From Achatina immaculata (Eukaryota > Mollusca > Gastropoda > Stylommatophora > Achatinidae), in assembly GCA_009760885.1 (NCBI GenBank), contig CM019701.1, forward strand, positions 17,956,975 to 18,020,974: a stretch of DNA of 64,000 nt, read 5' to 3'. How positions within the stretch are numbered: position 1 is the first letter of the stretch; the number at the start of each line of letters is the position of its first letter. Both the position numbers and the translations under genes were made by a program. The notes below the pieces were generated by a model that was not told the origin of the DNA, ran no database searches, and saw only the letters and a program-made list of their open reading frames with translations. Positions 1 through 12,847 of this stretch are shown here, piece by piece.

Positions 1-479
1 CTGAGCAACTATCCCAGACTGTTGAGCAATAGTCTAAATGTGTTTGTATATGTGATATGTAATGTGTCTTCCTAGTGTCTTGATCGATGAAGTGCTTAAT
101 TTTGGCTAACTGGTATACTTTTTATGAGACATGACCAGCAACCCAGAGCAGATCTCTTAGAACCAAAATGAACTAAAGTGTCAAATATGCAGAACTTAGT
201 GAAGGGCATGATCCAGTGTGGCAGCGAACATCCAGTCTGTGCTCAGGGTAAAATATAAGCCCATGTAGAGAAACGGATCCAACATGGCTCTAAACCACAT
301 GACCATGTAATCTTCACAGATTGGTCCATGACATAAAGCCTGAAAAGTGGATGAGAGTAGGTCATTTACTGCAGTAGCAAACTGGTTGTGAGTAAATCAG
401 GAGTAGGACAACTCCCATGGGGTCATTGTAACAGACTCACAAAACATGTGACGGAGAATTGAGAGGCATTTCTTCTCCA

Positions 480-760
480 GGAAGTGGATCAAGCTTTTAG
501 AGGGCTCTTAGTTAACCAGTTTGACTGGATCTATTGTCCAGGTCTTGTGGCAGTCAAAGGCAAAGAGATCGAGCTAGCAAGCATGGCAACAGTTCAGGGT
601 ACCCTAAGAATGGACGAAGAGATTGCAAGAGACACCTTGTACAGGGTGTGAAAGGAGGATAACATTGGACGGATTGACAACAATCATACCAGGAGGATGA
701 TCAAGTTGAGGTGGGGAGAAGAGAAGTGGACATTTTTCCAAATGAAGTGGTTTAGCATGC
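480..760 (+). pseudogene. Degenerate RNase H-like fragment of a LINE
   Basis: Translation near 520-610 gives WIYCPGLVAVKGKEIELASM, resembling the last RNase H motif of I-type LINEs (xxPGHxGVxGNExAD), with key residues altered and stops around it. The rest of 1-1280 shows nothing recognisable. The assignment rests on one short motif. Confidence 0.35.
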
Positions 761-1284
761 CTTACCCATAACCATTAGAAGGCACACTCTTCAGCGGAAT
801 GGCCCGTATGTAGTGATGCTAGTCTCTGAGTACAGACCAAACCTTCGCCAGCTGATGCTGCCCTGCTGACTACGTTGCTTTATCAAGAGTGGCAGGCTCC
901 CCCGCAGGATATTCTTAGAACATTTGTGGACTCCAAACATCAAAGATGTATCAAAAGCTTGACTGCAAATGGTGACTTTACCTGATTTTGACAGATCTAG
1001 TTAACAGTACTTATCTTGTGACTTTTATGATGATGAGTGATTTCTCAGGCTGATAACTTTTGTACATATTACCATATCTGCATAGGAGTTGTATGAATTT
1101 ATTGAATATTAAATGCACTTAATTCTGATATTTTTTTAGGCAAGGATTTTAGCAAGCAGCCCTTCATTTGTGCAGTGTGATGTGTGACTATGACGGGGGA
1201 CATAAAACTCATCAGATCTGTCCAAATAAGTTTTCATTGTAATTCCAAAGAAAGCTGGAGCAACAGAATGTGACCAACATTGTA

Positions 1285-2130
1285 CCATCAGTTTAATGAG
1301 CTATATCACAAAAATACTACTAAGAATCATTAACCTGAAAATGGTTAAGAACAGTATGGTTTTGTTGAAGAAATAAGCAGAATTAATGCAGTTTTTATAT
1401 TAAGAAACTATAATAGGATGATTTCTAGAGGCAAACAAAGATTTATAATTGTGCTTTATTTAATACATGAAAGCTCTGACAGAAGTAGACATGAAGATGT
1501 GATACATGTATTAGAAAAACTCAATATGAACAGTAAAGATATGAGAATTGTTAAGAGTATGTACTGAAAGCAAACAGAAAAAATAAGACTGAACAATGAC
1601 ATAGGTGAATATCAGGATATAAAACAAAGCATAAGGAAAGGGTGCATATTGTCACCAATCTATTCTTATTACATAGTGAAGACATCATGTGAGACAGAAT
1701 TGTGAAAGATATTAAAACAGGAGGCCATAATATCAATTACCTGAGATATAAAGATGACGTTCTAATAGCAGAAAAGAGAACAATTTTGCAGAAACTTGTG
1801 AATAAGATTTTTGAAGAGAGCAATAAGAGGCCTAGAACTAAACGTCAACAAGACAGAAACTATGGTAATATTGAAAAGAATAAACATACCAAAATGCAAC
1901 ATCCTTTCAAACGACAAGACACTGACACAGTAAATAAATTCAGTTACCTTGGAACAGCAATAACAGCTGACAGCAAGTGCAGAAACAAAATCACAAATAG
2001 GTAAGATAGTAGCAGCCCAGCCTTACATGACATAAAGATGCTAAAAAGTAATAAAATGTCTCTGAAAGTGAGGGAAAAGAGTACTACAATGCTATATAGA
2101 GTCAATATTGCTATATGGTTGTGAAACTGA
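1285..2130 (+). pseudogene. Degenerate RTE-type reverse transcriptase fragment
   Basis: Shows IKQSIRKGCILSP near 1620-1660, then INYLRYKDDVLIAEK near 1735-1775 where the RT catalytic box YADD has become YKDD, and NKFSYLGTAITADS near 1930-1965, equivalent to the F-x-YLG block of RTE elements. Stops and frameshifts separate the parts. The mutated catalytic Ala shows it is dead. Confidence 0.7.
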
Positions 2131-5100
2131 CAGTTTCATGTGTTGATGAGCCCTGTATAACTTGTACCATGAATATGATGATGTATCCTGTATAACTTAC
2201 ATCACCAGTATGTTGATGTGCCCTGTGTAACATACATCACCAGTATGTTGATGTGCTTTGTGTAACTTATATCACCAGTATGTTGATGTGCCCTATATAG
2301 CTTATACCACTAGTATGTTGATGTGCCTTGTATAACTTATATCACTAGTATGTTGATGTGCCCTGTATAGCTTATATCACCAGTATGTTGATGTGCCCTG
2401 TATAACTTATATCACTAGTATGTTGATGTGCCCTGTATAACTTATATCACCAGTATGTTGATGTGCCCTGTATAACTTATATCACTAGTATGTTGATGTG
2501 CCCTGTATAACTTATATCACCAGTATGTTGATGTTCTCCATATAACTTATATCACTAGTATGTTGATGTGCTCTTTATAATTTATATCACCAGTATGTTG
2601 GTGTGCCCTGTATAACTTATATCACTAGGACTTTGATGTACCTTGTATACCTTATACCACCAGTATGTTGATGTGCCCATTAAAAATTATATAACCAGTA
2701 TGTTGATGAGCGCTATAAAACTTATATCACTATTTTTTGACGTGCACTGTGTACCACCATTGTATTCATGAGCACTTTATAAATTATATCACCAGAATGT
2801 TGATGAGCCCTTTATAACTTGTATCGCCAGTACACTGATGAGTGCTATATAATTTTTACCACCAGTATGTTGATGAGCCCTATATAACTTATTTCATCAG
2901 TTTATTGATGTGTCATTTAGAAATTATATCAGTAGTATGTTGATATCATATAACTTATATCACCAGTTTATTGAAGTGCCCTGAATAACTTCTATCACCA
3001 CTTTATTAATGTAATCTGTATAACTTGTATCTGTAGTATGTTGATGAGACAGGTGTATCACCAGTATGTTGATCTGCCTTGTATAGCTTTATCATCATTA
3101 TGTTGAAGTGCACCCTGTATCATTTATATTACTTATATCACTACTATGTTGATATGCCCTTTATAACATATCACCAGAATGTTACTATGATCTTTATAAC
3201 TTATATGACCAATATGTTGATGTGCCATTTATATCAACAGTATGTTGATGTGCCCCATCTGACTTATATAACCAGTATGTTGCTGTGGGCCCAGTATAAC
3301 TTATATCACCAGTATGATGATATGCCCTGTATAAATTATATAATCAGTATCATGATGTGCTATGTATATCATGAGCATGTTGATGTGTCCTTTGTTATGC
3401 TTATCATTAGTATGTTGATGTGTCCTGCATGTCACCAGTATGTAAATGTGCCCTTGTTTATCACCAGTATGTTGATGTGCCCTTTATCACAAAAATGTTG
3501 ATGCACCCTGTATTACTTATATCACCAGCATGTTGATATTATCTTTATAACTTATCACCAGTATGAAGATGTGCCCTGTATAACTTATCAGTATGTTTAT
3601 GATACCTCTATAACATATATTGCCAATATGTTGATTTCCTTTGTATAAGTTATAACACGAATATTTTTATATGAACTGTATAACTTATATCAACAACATG
3701 TTGATATGCTCCGTATAACATGTATCTGCAGTATGTTTATGTGTCATATATAATGTATATCACCAGTATGGTGATGTGCCCTGAATAATTTATATAACCA
3801 GTATGTTGATGTGTCCTGTATAACTTATGTCAGCAATATGTTGATGTGTCCTGTATAACTTATGTCAGCAATATGTTGATGTGTCCTGTATAACTTATAT
3901 CACCAGTATGTTGATGTGCCCTGTATATCTTATATCACCAGTATGTTGATGTGCCATGTATATCTTATATCACCAGTATGTTGATGTGCCCTGTATATCT
4001 TATATCACCAGTATGTTGATGTGCCATGTATATCTTATATCACCAGTATGTTGACGTGCCCTGTATATCTTATATCACCAGTATGTTGGTGTGCACTGTC
4101 TATCTTTTATCACCAGTATGTTTATGTGCCTTTATAAATTAAATCACTAGTATGTTGATGTGCCATGTATAACATATCACTAGTATATTGATGTGCTCTG
4201 TCTATCACCATTATGTTGATGTCCCCTGTATAACATATATCACCAGCAGTTTGATGTGCCATGTATAACTTATATCACTAGTTTGTTGATGTGCCCTGTA
4301 TAAATTATATCACTCGTATGGTGATGTGGTCTGCATATCACCAGTATTTTGATGTGCCCTGTATAACTTAAATCACTAAAATGTTGATGTGCCTGGCATG
4401 ACTTATATCACCAGTATGTTCATGTTTCCTGCATAACGTATATCACCAGTATGTTGATATGTCATGCATAGTTTATATCACTAGTATGTTGATGTGCTCT
4501 GTATAACATATATCACCAGTACATTGATGTGCACAGCATAACCTATATAACTAGAATGTTGATGTCCTTTGTTTATCATCAGTATGTTGATGAGCCCTAA
4601 ATAACTTATATCATGAGTTTGTTGATGTGCCCTGTAGTAATTATATCTATAGTATGTTGATGTGCCCTATTTAACTTATAAGTTTTTTATGTGCTTTGTA
4701 GAAATTATATCAGTAGCATTATTGATTTGCCCCATGTAATGTATATCACAATTTTTTATGTGAACTTTATAGCTTATATCACTAGTATGTTGATGTGCCA
4801 TGTATAACATTTATCACCAGTATGTTCACGTGAACTGTATAACGTGCATTACTAGTAAGTTGATGTGCCTTGTGTATCACCAATATTTTAAAGCATCCTG
4901 TATAACTTATAACCAGTATATTGATGTGCACTCTGTATAACTTTTATCACCAGTTACATCACAGCATGTTGATGTGCCCTGTATAACTTATATCACCAGT
5001 ATGATGATGATGTGCCCTGTAGAACTTATATCACCAGTATGATGATGATGTGCCCTGTAGAACTTATATCACCAGTATGATGATGATGTGCCCTGTAGAA

Positions 5101-5560
5101 CTTATATCACCAGTATGATGATGATGTGCCATGTAGAACTTATATCACCAGTATGATGATGATGTGCCCTGTAGAACTTATATCACCAGTATGATGATGA
5201 TGTGCCCTGTAGAACTTATATCACCAGTATGATGATGTGCCATGAATAACTCATGTGACCAACATGTTGATGTGACCTGTATAAACTATATCACCAGTAT
5301 GTTGAAATGCCATGTACAATTTACATCACCAATATGTTATTGTGCCTTTTATAACTTATATCACCAGTATGTGAATGTTTCCTCTGTACCTTATATCACC
5401 AGTATGTTGATATGCTATGTATATAACCAACATTTTGATGTGCCCTGTATAACTTATATCACTAGTATGTTGATGTTCTCAGCATATTATGAGCATGTAG
5501 ATGTGCCCTGTATATCATCATTATGTTGATGTGCCCTATCTTTCACCAGTATATTTATGT
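2131..5560. repeat. Large 35-bp minisatellite, left block
   Basis: Around 95 units based on TATATCACCAGTATGTTGAT and GTGCCCTGTATAACT. Units diverge strongly in most of the block but are almost identical in 2340-2560, 3890-4080 and 4980-5240; the last is a 39-bp variant with an extra GATGAT, repeated about seven times. This indicates local re-amplification at several times. Open frames here are artefacts. Confidence 0.93.
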
Positions 5561-5561
5561 C

Positions 5562-6790
5562 ATCGTCATCATCAAGTGCAGTTCCGGCTGGCGTTGGCTA
5601 TTATGCTTCTCCAGAGTACCCAATCCTTTATGCAGGCCATCAGTTCAGTTGGTGATCTCCTCTCACAACATCCCGTCAGACTGTCCAGTATCATTTCTCT
5701 TGTTCTTCCTCTTGATCTTCTTCCTTCTATTTTTCCTGTTGTTATAATATTTTCAATGCCCCCTCTTCTCATTGCATGTCCTATGAAAGTACATTGTCTC
5801 TCTCTTATCTTTTTGACAACGTTTTTTGTCTCTCCAGCTCTTCTCCTACATTCTTCATTAGTTATTTTTGCTGTCCAGGGGATTGGCAACATTCTTCTAA
5901 TAAACCACATTTCTGCTGCTTCCAATGATTTTTGTGCAGACTTGCCTATTGTTCATGATTCACTTCCATATAACAAGATAGGTTCAATATAGCATTTTAG
6001 GACTCGTTTTCTAACATTCATTGATAAAGATGTGTTAGCTAATATGTTTCTCATTCTCTGAAATGCAGTCTTTGCTTGGCCTATTCTGTTCCTAATTTCT
6101 GTTCTGATTTCCCATCTGAAGTTATTACTGCTCCAAGGTATTTGAATTTCTGCACCTGCTTTAGAATAGTTCCGTTTAATTTAATACTGCATGCTGGTGG
6201 ATTCTGTTTCTTAGATATAAACATAGTCTCTGTCTTTTTGATGTTCAAATAAGGCCTTTCTGTTCACTTTCTTTGGCGACTTTATCCAAGAGATTTTGCA
6301 GGTCTTGTTGGTTCTCAGCTATCCGTACTGTGTTGTCAGCATACCGAAGGTTGTTAATGTCCTGATATGTCATATATATATAACATATATGCCCTGTATA
6401 AGACATATCCTCCAATTTTTATGCCTGGTTCTGTGATGATCGTTCTTAGACTATTCTCGCTGTACAGAGAAAAAAAGGTCTGGAGGTACTACACATCCTT
6501 ATCGCACCTCTTGTTTTATAGGTTGATATTTTCCAGTTCTATTTTCAACTCGAACTGCTGCTTCTTACTGCCAGTATAGATGTTTTACAATCCTCTGTTC
6601 TGTGCCATCTATACTGATGTCTTCAAGCATTTTAATAACTTCGTTATGTTTCACCTTGTCGAATGCCTTGGTGTAAACAATGAAGCTCCTTCTGTTAGTG
6701 TTCGTAAAGCATAAATGATGTGTGTTCCCTTTCCTTCAACAAATCCAAACTGTTCATCTGCTATTTCCATTTTTATCTTTTTCCTTGTTG
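5562..6790 (-). mobile_element. BovB-like RTE LINE, 5'-truncated copy
   Basis: The minus strand carries the RTE C-terminal block: LEAAEMWFIRRMLPIPWTAK near 5900, IRERQCTFIGHAMRRGGIEN near 5800, then GKIEGRRSRGRTREMILDSL. This W-x-RRML-x-IPWTAK ... GH-x-MRR ... GRRSRGR pattern is typical of the BovB/RTE group. Upstream, 5950-6790 contains weaker RT sequence with frameshifts. The element's 3' end at 5562 carries a short CATCGTCATCATC run, like the simple-repeat tails of RTE elements. It splits the 35-bp minisatellite. Confidence 0.8.
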
Positions 6791-7240
6791 ATGTACGTTG
6801 ATGTGCCATTTATAATTTATATCACCAGCATGTTGATGTGCCCTATATAACTTATATCACCAATATGTTCATGTGCCCTGTCTATCACCAGTATTTTTGA
6901 AGTGCCCTGTATAACACTTATCACCAGTATATTGCTGTGCATTGAATAACTTATATCACCAGCATGTTAATATGCCATGTACAGCTTATACAGCCAGTAT
7001 GTTGAGGAGCCCTGTATAACTTATATCATCAGTATCTTGATATGCCCTTTATGCCTGATATCATCATATCACCAATATCTTGATGTGCCCTATATATCTT
7101 ACCAATATTTTGATGTTCCCTGAATACTTTACCAATATCTTGATGTGCCCTGCATATTTTATATTACCACTATCTTGATATTTTTTGTATAACTTATATC
7201 GGGGGTTATGGCAGACTTGATGTGCCCTGTAAATCATTAA
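6790..7240. repeat. Large 35-bp minisatellite, right block
   Basis: Continuation of the 2131-5560 array after the RTE element inserted at about 5562-6790, ending in degenerate units (CTTGATGTGCCCTATATA). Confidence 0.88.
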
Positions 7241-7349
7241 AAACTCAGATATACAAAAGATATTTTCTGCTATGGACATTTCTAATCAAACTGACCTTTA
7301 CTCACAAAGCAACAAATCAGGTTATGTCAAAAACAACTAGAACATTTCA

Positions 7350-7665
7350 TGAAATATATCCATACTACAAGAACTTAATACTGAAGAAGCCTGGTTGGTA
7401 AAGATTATTAAAGAGAGAAAACTTATTTTGGACACATTACACGTCATGATAATCTAGAGAAAACCGTCTTGGAAGGGTACATAATGGGAAAAAGAAAGAG
7501 GAAAACCGAGGCGAAGATGGCTGCAAGACATCATCGATGATCTGCAAATGGATGCATCAGCAGCAGGCCATCTTGCTCACAACCGAGAGGCCTACAGGAG
7601 AGCTGTTAGGGAGGCAAAGTTCCACAAGGGACATGCAAATGAATGAATGAATGAAGCAACTACAT
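7350..7665 (+). mobile_element. RTE family A LINE, 3' end copy
   Basis: Matches the last ~300 bases of the RTE family whose best copy is at 37528-38916: the EGWLVKRIKERKL region, GHIKRHDNLEKTVLEGYIMG and GRPRRRWLQDI, all with frameshifts. It ends GCAAATGAATGAATGAATGA, the (ATGA)n tail diagnostic of RTE 3' ends. Confidence 0.85.
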
Positions 7666-7824
7666 GCCAAAAACAAATCAGATTTCATTCCAGAGACAAA
7701 AATGTCAAAATGATGAAAATAAAAACATGAGCTCACATGTGATACTTGACATTTCTCATATTTAATCTCAGAATGTTACTTATATACTGGAATATGAGGT
7801 CATGAAAGAGATCACACAGATCTA

Positions 7825-8250
7825 GTGACATTACATCAGCAAGTGCTAACAATGTCATATCTAACACACACATACATTACATCAGCAAGTGCTAACAATG
7901 TCATCTCTGACACACATACATTACATCAACAAGTGCTAACAATGTCATATCTAACACACACATACATTACATCAGCAAGTGCTAACAATGTCATCTCTGA
8001 CACACATACATTACATCAGCAAGTTCTAACAATGTCATCTCTGACACACATACATCAGCAAGTTCTAACAATGTCATCTCTGACACACATGCATTACATC
8101 AGCAAGTACTAACAATGTCATCTCTGACACACACAACATTACATCAGCAAGTTCTAACAATGTCATACCTAACACACACATACATTACATTAGCAAGTAC
8201 TAACAATGTCATATCTGACACATACACATTACATGCACAAGAGTTAAAAA
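7825..8250. repeat. 44-46-bp minisatellite
   Basis: About nine units of ATTACATCAGCAAGTGCTAA then CAATGTCATCTCTGACACAC. Neighbouring 7666-7824 and 8251-8840 show no gene or recognisable element. Confidence 0.88.
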
Positions 8251-8840
8251 CTAATCTCATACATCTACATCACACCAACTAATGCAAACACTAATCTCTG
8301 ACACACGTACACTCTGTAAGCTAACAGTGAAATTAAAACAAGCATACTGTAACAATGAACCTATCGAAACCTAAACTACCTAACAGCAATTTGCAGCATC
8401 ATAAAATCAGTACATGCTGGATGATGATGATAACAATCTTTGAGAAAACACAGTCTATTAATCTACTCTTTGTTAATAAAACAGAGATCCACAATGATAA
8501 AAGTGTCATTATGGTGAAGATAAAGAAAATATGTCATTGATTACAAGAAGCCAGTGTTCACTATACACAATGTGCAATGTTTGGTTCCACAATCTACATT
8601 CTCTCCTCTTATCTCAACCACAATATTTCTCATTTAAAAAGAAAATAAATAAAATTCATGACTCAGAACAAGAAGGCAACAAACAAACAAAAACCCCTGA
8701 CAAATGGAATGTGGCATCTAAAAACAGAATTATGGTAGCAAATTTTTCAAAAGGAAAAATGTGGAATGGGCAGTTCAAGTTGTTTAGGAATCATTTTCAT
8801 TCTGTAACTCAAATAATACTTCTAAAATATGAATCAATGA

Positions 8841-9449
8841 GGAAAAATTGGAAGAAGTGGAGAGTTTGAATATTTTGGATCACTACTAACTAATAATGGA
8901 GATAAAATGAGAGAAATTAAAAGGAGGACATCTATCGCTCTTCAGAAAATAAAACAACTAAAGAATCTGTGGAGAGGAACAGACAGGACTACAAAAATAA
9001 GAATTTTAAGGGCATGCATCTTTCCCATCGCAACGTATGCATGTGAGACCTGGACACTTAACAAAACAGCTGAGAAACATATAAATGCCTTTGAATGTAA
9101 ATGTTACAGAAGAGTCCTTCAAATATCATGGACACAAAAAAATAACTAATATATCCATACTACAAGAACTTAATATTGAAGAAGGTTGGCTAGTAAAGAA
9201 GATTAAAAACAGAAAACTTAAATATTTCGGACATATTAAATGTCATGATAATTTAGAGAAGACAGTCTTGGAAGGGTACATAATGGGAAAAAGAAAGAGA
9301 GGAAGACCAAGACGAAGATGGCTGCAAGACATCGTTGATAATCTGCAAATGGATGCATCAGCAGCAGACCATCTTGCTCACAACCGAGAGGCCTACAGGA
9401 GAGATGTTAGGGAGGCAAAGTTCCACAAGGGACATGCAAATGACTGACT
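8841..9449 (+). mobile_element. RTE family A LINE, 3' half copy
   Basis: Begins at the segment equivalent to EEKLEEVESFEYLGSLLTNN and runs through FPIATYACETWTLNKTAEKH and GRPRRRWLQDIVDNLQMDA to the end. One frameshift near 9145 splits the frame. The tail is GACTGACTGACTGAAC rather than (ATGA)n, suggesting a sublineage with a different 3' repeat. Confidence 0.9.
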
Positions 9450-9935
9450 GACTGAACTCAGTTTAACAGTTCTGCTAGCTGACAGTTCTCTACAAACACC
9501 ACACATTCTCTCGCACGTGCACACACACACAAAATTGGGAAATTTCACAAACTACTCAACCCATAAAGCTATTAATTAAATTTTGTGCTCATATGTCTTG
9601 TTTGTCACTGTTCTGAGGTTTGCTACTTCCATATGTGTTTTAGTTTGTGTTGGCTCTGCATGTGTGTGTGTGTGTGTAGAAGTGTGATGGTGGAAAGACA
9701 TGTCATAAGAACATACATTAACTCTTAAACAACACTGGCAGTGTAGTACATCTTGCACATCTATGCAAATCAATGTTCAGACAGACTGAGTAAAATAAAA
9801 ACTAGCAACTTTCTAACTCAACCTATATGTTTTTAATTATACAGTCACTTTCTCTCAGTTTTCCTGTACCAAAACTTCACATCACATTTTTTTTCTGCCA
9901 CAGCACAGAAATTACTCAGGAGTGAAATAGTTAAT
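9450..9935. other. Unassigned spacer with CA/TG runs
   Basis: Short ACACACAC run near 9520 and (TG) run near 9662-9677. No gene, element or longer repeat is recognised. Confidence 0.5.
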
Positions 9936-10557
9936 ATGTGATACTGTGATTTTATATGTGACCAGCCACTGTGATACTGTGATTTTATATGTGACCAGCC
10001 ACTGTGATACTGTGATTGTATATGTGACCAGCCACTGTGGTACTGTGATTTTATATGTGACCAGCCACTGTGGTACTGTGATTTTAGATATGACCAGCCA
10101 CTGTGGTACTGTGATTTTATATGTGACCAGCCACTGTGGTACTGTGATTTTATATGTGACCAGCCACTGTGGTACTGTGATTTTAGATATGACCAGCCAC
10201 TGTGATACTGTGATTTTATATGTGACCAGCCACTGTGGTAATGTGATTTTATATGTGACCAGCCACTGTGGTACTGTGATTTTATATGTGACCAGCCACT
10301 GTGGTACTGTGATTTTATATGTGACCAGCCACTGTGGTACTGTGATTTTAGATGTGACCAGCCACTGTGGTACTGTGATTTTAGATGTGACCAGCCACTG
10401 TGGTACTGTGATTTTATATGTGACCAGCCACTGTGGTACTGTGATTTTAGATGTGACCAGCCACTGTGGTACTGTGATTTTAGATGTGACCAGCCACTGT
10501 GGTACTGTGATTTTAGATGTGACCAGCCACTGTGGTACTGTGATTTTGGATGTGACA
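9936..10557. repeat. 33-bp minisatellite downstream of the transporter
   Basis: About 19 units of 33 bp (9961 to 9994) with core GTGACCAGCCACTGTGGTAC and TGTGATTTTATAT. Variants are GATACTG/GGTACTG and TATATG/TAGATG. No interruption. Long open frames on both strands (280 and 214 codons) follow from the period being a multiple of three. Confidence 0.93.
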
Positions 10558-10559
10558 AC

Positions 10560-11123
10560 CAGGTATTTAGAAAATGTGTGTTTGTGGTAAGTAATTTATG
10601 ACATGTATTATGTGTCTGTAATAAGTAATTTGAGAAATATATTATAACTAGTATGTCATTTAAGAAATGTACTGTATGTGATGTCACTTATGAAATGTAT
10701 GTGCATGTAGTATGTCATTTAGGAAATGTATGTGTTGATGGTAAGTCAACTGTTGTGCAATGAGAGAACAAATCTGACATACAATTATCTACAAAATTCT
10801 TACATGTAACTATAAAAATGTGAAAGACATATACATGACAGTAATGACATGTTCTAAAGTAAAAAATTCATCTGTTCTCATATACTTGTGTATATAAAAG
10901 CTTCAAGTGTCTCTACAAACTATGATTCCATATATTTGTGTATATAAAAGCTTCAAGTGTCTCTATAAACTATGACTGGGAATGTTTATACTGTTACACT
11001 CCTGGCCTTTGACCAGCTCTGTAGACAGCAAAAATTTTTACTGGAATATAAAGATTTGTTTCCTCAGCTTTTCTATGATTTTTGTTTTAAATCCTGCCAA
11101 ATTTACCAGCAGCAGCAAGCATG
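10560..11123. other. 3' flank of the transporter
   Basis: Contains two copies of a 60-bp segment with TATAAAAGCTTCAAGTGTCT (around 10893 and 10945). No polyadenylation site can be chosen with confidence and no other gene is seen. Confidence 0.4.
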
Positions 11124-11409
11124 CCATGATTTGTGAAGTGTTAAAGTTTTGGACCCTGACAATCCTGACAAGTGAAGTGTTAAAGTTTTGGACCCTGACA
11201 ATCCTGACAAGTGAAGTGTTAAAGTTTTGGACCCTGACAATTCTGACAAGTGAAGTGTTAAAGTTTTGGATCCTGACAATCCTGACAAGTGAAGTGTTAA
11301 AGTTTTGGACCCTGACAATTCTGACAAGTGAAGTGTTAAAGCTTTGGACCCTGACAATCCTCACAAGTGAAGTGTTAAAGCTTTGGACCCTGACAATCCT
11401 GACAATCAA
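11124..11409. repeat. 39-bp minisatellite seeded from the transporter's last codons and stop
   Basis: About seven units of 39 bp. On the minus strand each unit reads GATTGTCAGGGTCCAAA then (A/G)CTTTAACACTTCACTTGT. The first part is the coding sequence for DCQGPKL-stop; the rest is sequence just after the stop. The array therefore spans the end of the coding exon and the beginning of the 3' UTR. The period is divisible by three, so it stays open in other frames and produces spurious open frames on both strands. Confidence 0.92.
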
Positions 11410-11520
11410 TCATATCAGTCACATACTCCTCAATCTGCATGGTTGTCTCAGAAATGTTGAACTTGTGCTGAATGGCCATGGAAGCCAACTTGAGTACTCT
11501 GTGAGGATCTGATCCTTTTT
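11375..11520 (-). CDS. SLC30A2/3/4/8-like: Zinc transporter terminal exon and stop codon
   Basis: Encodes EKGSDPHRVLKLASMAIQHK followed by FNISETTMQIEEYVTDMI and DCQDCQGPKL, then TAA at 11377-11375. TMQIEEY and the CxxC of DCQDCQ are conserved at the end of ZnT2/3/8 proteins, where the cysteines bind zinc. The acceptor is TGATTTCAG before 11520, and its two leading bases complete the Glu codon begun by the preceding exon. The last codons and the stop are reiterated about seven times downstream as a 39-bp array, all copies keeping the stop codon. Confidence 0.93.
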
Positions 11521-11996
11521 CTGAAATCAAGGGCAAAACTTACAAGATAATCATAACAAACATGACAGAATACAAGATAATACAGTACATGACAACATGC
11601 ACAGAGGTATTCATAATCTCTATATATCTAAGTTATTCCAGGGGAGACAAATGTGTACCTGAGTCTGAAGATTAAACTAGATTTTTCTGTTGACTCAAAC
11701 ACATATTAAGTCACAATAAATGCCTTACCAAAACAAACAAAACAGCTAATTCTTGTTAGTGAAAGATTCAATAAACATATCAGTGACTGAAAGAACAGAT
11801 GCAGAAACTAGTTTACCAATACATGCAGTTAAATGTAAGAGCACGTACTTTTCATATCTTACAAGGAAACACGGGAAGGCCAGGTCAAGTGAAGTATAGT
11901 TCTGGTTATATCACAGGGTTTTGATGGATTCAGTGAAGATGTTGAACTTCTTCATGCTGAACTTAAGTGGGTTTTGGTGGCTATTTTTTTCAGTCC
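11521..11996. other. Intron sequence without recognisable element
   Basis: Last intron of the transporter on the minus strand, just upstream of the terminal exon's acceptor. Nothing beyond A/T-rich unique-looking DNA is seen. Confidence 0.5.
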
Positions 11997-12112
11997 CTTA
12001 CATCTTACATCCTTCCTGTGCTGTTAAACGTCACATAAGGCACGCATGGTAGTTCGCCAAGATGTCCTGTCCTCGGTGAGTTTTCAATCTCATCAAAGGA
12101 TGTTATGCCCAC
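11997..12112 (-). mobile_element. 3' end scrap of LINE family C
   Basis: The plus strand reads CATCCTTCCTGTGCTGTTAA then ACGTCACATAAGGCACGCA, the same as the 3' end of the LINE at 58465-58550 with a few changes. Only the terminal ~115 bases are present. Confidence 0.75.
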
Positions 12113-12847
12113 TCAAACAATACCTACCTATATTAAATGTGGTGTGAACATAAACAATACCTACCTATATTAAATGTGGTGTGAACATAAACAATATCTA
12201 CCTATATTAAATGTGGTGTGAACATAAACAATACCTACCTATATTAAATGTGGTGTGAACATAAACAATACCTACCTATATTAAATGTGGTGTGAACATA
12301 AACAATACCTACCTATATTAAATGTGGTGTGAACATAAACAATACCTACCTATATTAAATGTGGTGTGAACATAAACAATATCTACCTATATTAAATGTG
12401 GTGTGAACATAAACAATACCTACCTATATTAAATGTGGTGTGAACATAAACAATACCTACCTATATTAAATGTGGTGTGAACATAAACAATACCTACCTA
12501 TATTAAATGTGGTGTGAACATAAACAATACCTACCTATATTAAATGTGGTGTGAACATAAACAATATCTACCTATATTAAATGTGGTGTGAACATAAACA
12601 ATACCTACCTATATTAAATGTGGTGTGAACATAAACAATACCTACCTATATTAAATGTGGTGTGAACATAAACAATATCTACCTATAGTTAAATGTGGCA
12701 TGAACATAAACAATACCTACCAATAGCTAAATATAACATGTACATAATACCTAACTATAGCTAAATATACCATGCACATAACATTTACATATATAACAAC
12801 ATGTACATATCTACATATAGCTAAATACAACATGTACATGGTAATAA
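12113..12847. repeat. Second 37-bp array of the same splice-site-derived family
   Basis: About 15 nearly identical units of 37 bp followed by degenerate ones to about 12840. On the minus strand the unit is CATTTAATATAG then GTAGGTATTGTTTATGTTC plus a short tail, clearly related to the array at 16.0-16.6 kb. This block is more homogenised. It lies in the same intron as 16005-16591 and was separated from it by RTE and Tc1 insertions. Confidence 0.9.

Noticed and set aside
9936..10557. CRISPR-like regular array
   Set aside because: Units are contiguous near-identical repeats without unique spacers, in a eukaryotic context.
9845..10687. Open frames of 280 (minus) and 214 (plus) codons with an 11-residue repeat
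   Set aside because: Product of the 33-bp array being open on both strands at once; no unique domain outside the repeat.
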